5,664 bases of DNA from Clostridia bacterium (GTDB lineage: Bacteria > Bacillota > Clostridia > Oscillospirales > Acutalibacteraceae): the NCBI GenBank assembly GCA_017501865.1, contig JAFVWD010000194.1, forward strand, positions 1-5,664, given 5' to 3'. The translations under genes were made by a program, and so were the position numbers. Positions 5,252 to 5,664 of the stretch are shown here, in pieces (position 1 is the stretch's first letter; the number at the start of each line of letters is the position of its first letter). The notes beneath the pieces were generated by a model that worked only from the letters and a program-made list of their open reading frames with translations, was not told the origin of the DNA and ran no database searches.

Positions 5252-5664
5252 CAACAATGAACTTAATTCTGTTCTGTTTGCGAATTCTCCTGTTTCAAAA
5301 ACAGAAGCAAAGCAGTACAGCCCTCTGTCGCTCGCTTTTTTAGGCGATGCCGTTTACAGTCTGCTGGTAAGAGAAATGCTTTTAAAAAAAGCAAATCAAC
5401 CAACCGGAAAGCTTCACAAAGAATCTATATCTTTAGTCAATGCCGGATTTCAGGCTGAAATGATTAAAAGGATTTTACCTGTTCTGGATGAAGATGAAGA
5501 GGCTGTATTCAAACGCGGCAGAAATGCACACAGCTCTCATACCCCAAAAAACCAGAGTGATGCAGATTACCGATACGCAACAGGTCTTGAAACTCTTTAC
5601 GGTTACCTTTACTTAACAGGTAACTTTCCCCGCTTAATGTACATATTTAATATAAGTACAGGTG
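5241..5664 (+). CDS. mrnC: Mini-ribonuclease III, 3' end cut off by the window
   Basis: MrnC is a dimeric double-strand-specific RNase with an RNase III catalytic domain but no dsRNA-binding domain; in Bacillus subtilis it matures 23S rRNA ends. The 141 codons present show SPLSLAFLGDAVYSLLVRE (27-45), with catalytic D36, and the block FKRGRNAHSSHTPKN (90-104). The ATGLETLYGYLYLTG stretch (113-127) holds the second conserved acidic residue, E117. The family is about 130-150 residues long, so nearly all of the gene is here and no stop is reached by 5664. The ATG at 5241 lies inside the end of obg and is preceded by GGAG (5230-5233) at 7 bases. The next ATG at 5257 is out of frame. The overlap suggests translational coupling of two ribosome-related genes. 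Confidence 0.95.
   Translation, partial: MCLNNNELNSVLFANSPVSKTEAKQYSPLSLAFLGDAVYSLLVREMLLKKANQPTGKLHKESISLVNAGFQAEMIKRILPVLDEDEEAVFKRGRNAHSSHTPKNQSDADYRYATGLETLYGYLYLTGNFPRLMYIFNISTG

Overview
The window is chromosomal DNA from a low-GC Gram-positive bacterium, most likely a member of Clostridia (Eubacteriales, perhaps Ruminococcaceae/Oscillospiraceae). This rests on AT-rich coding sequence, good sigma-A type promoters, clear Shine-Dalgarno sites, a Gram-positive lipoprotein signal, Mini-RNase III next to Obg, and the gene order acpS - nnrD - lipoprotein. No phage, transposon, CRISPR, tRNA or rRNA is visible. The taxonomic placement is inference.

Layout. Positions 1-211 are non-coding: a hairpin-dense, relatively GC-rich stretch at the left edge (1-105), then a 15-bp-arm stem-loop (120-159). 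Positions 212-1381 (minus) encode a seven-helix membrane protein with a degenerate GGDEF domain, transcribed from its own near-consensus promoter (1420-1448). Positions 1501-3280 (minus) form a compact operon: acpS (holo-ACP synthase), nnrD (ADP-dependent NAD(P)H-hydrate dehydratase) and a small lipoprotein gene that starts inside the nnrD stop codon. It begins at a TTGACA/TACAAT promoter and ends in an AT-rich hairpin terminator (1468-1502). Positions 3361-3630 (minus) encode an 89-residue single-helix membrane protein of unknown family. Its strong extended -10 promoter is flanked by two inverted copies of GAACATTTGT, one of which resembles a LexA/DinR box. After a 300-bp AT-rich divergent spacer, obg and the first 141 codons of mrnC run on the plus strand, overlapping by 11 bp.

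How they fit together. The plus-strand pair is ribosome and RNA housekeeping: the Obg GTPase acts on the 50S subunit, and Mini-RNase III matures 23S rRNA. The acpS operon joins fatty-acid carrier activation, nicotinamide cofactor repair and an envelope lipoprotein that sits where Bacillus has ydcC and Clostridioides difficile has gerS. The two accessory genes, the degenerate GGDEF protein and the operator-flanked small membrane protein, are the least explained. The latter is the best candidate for something undescribed: possibly a DNA-damage-inducible small membrane protein, in the way YneA, SosA and SidA are SOS-induced, but without visible similarity to them.
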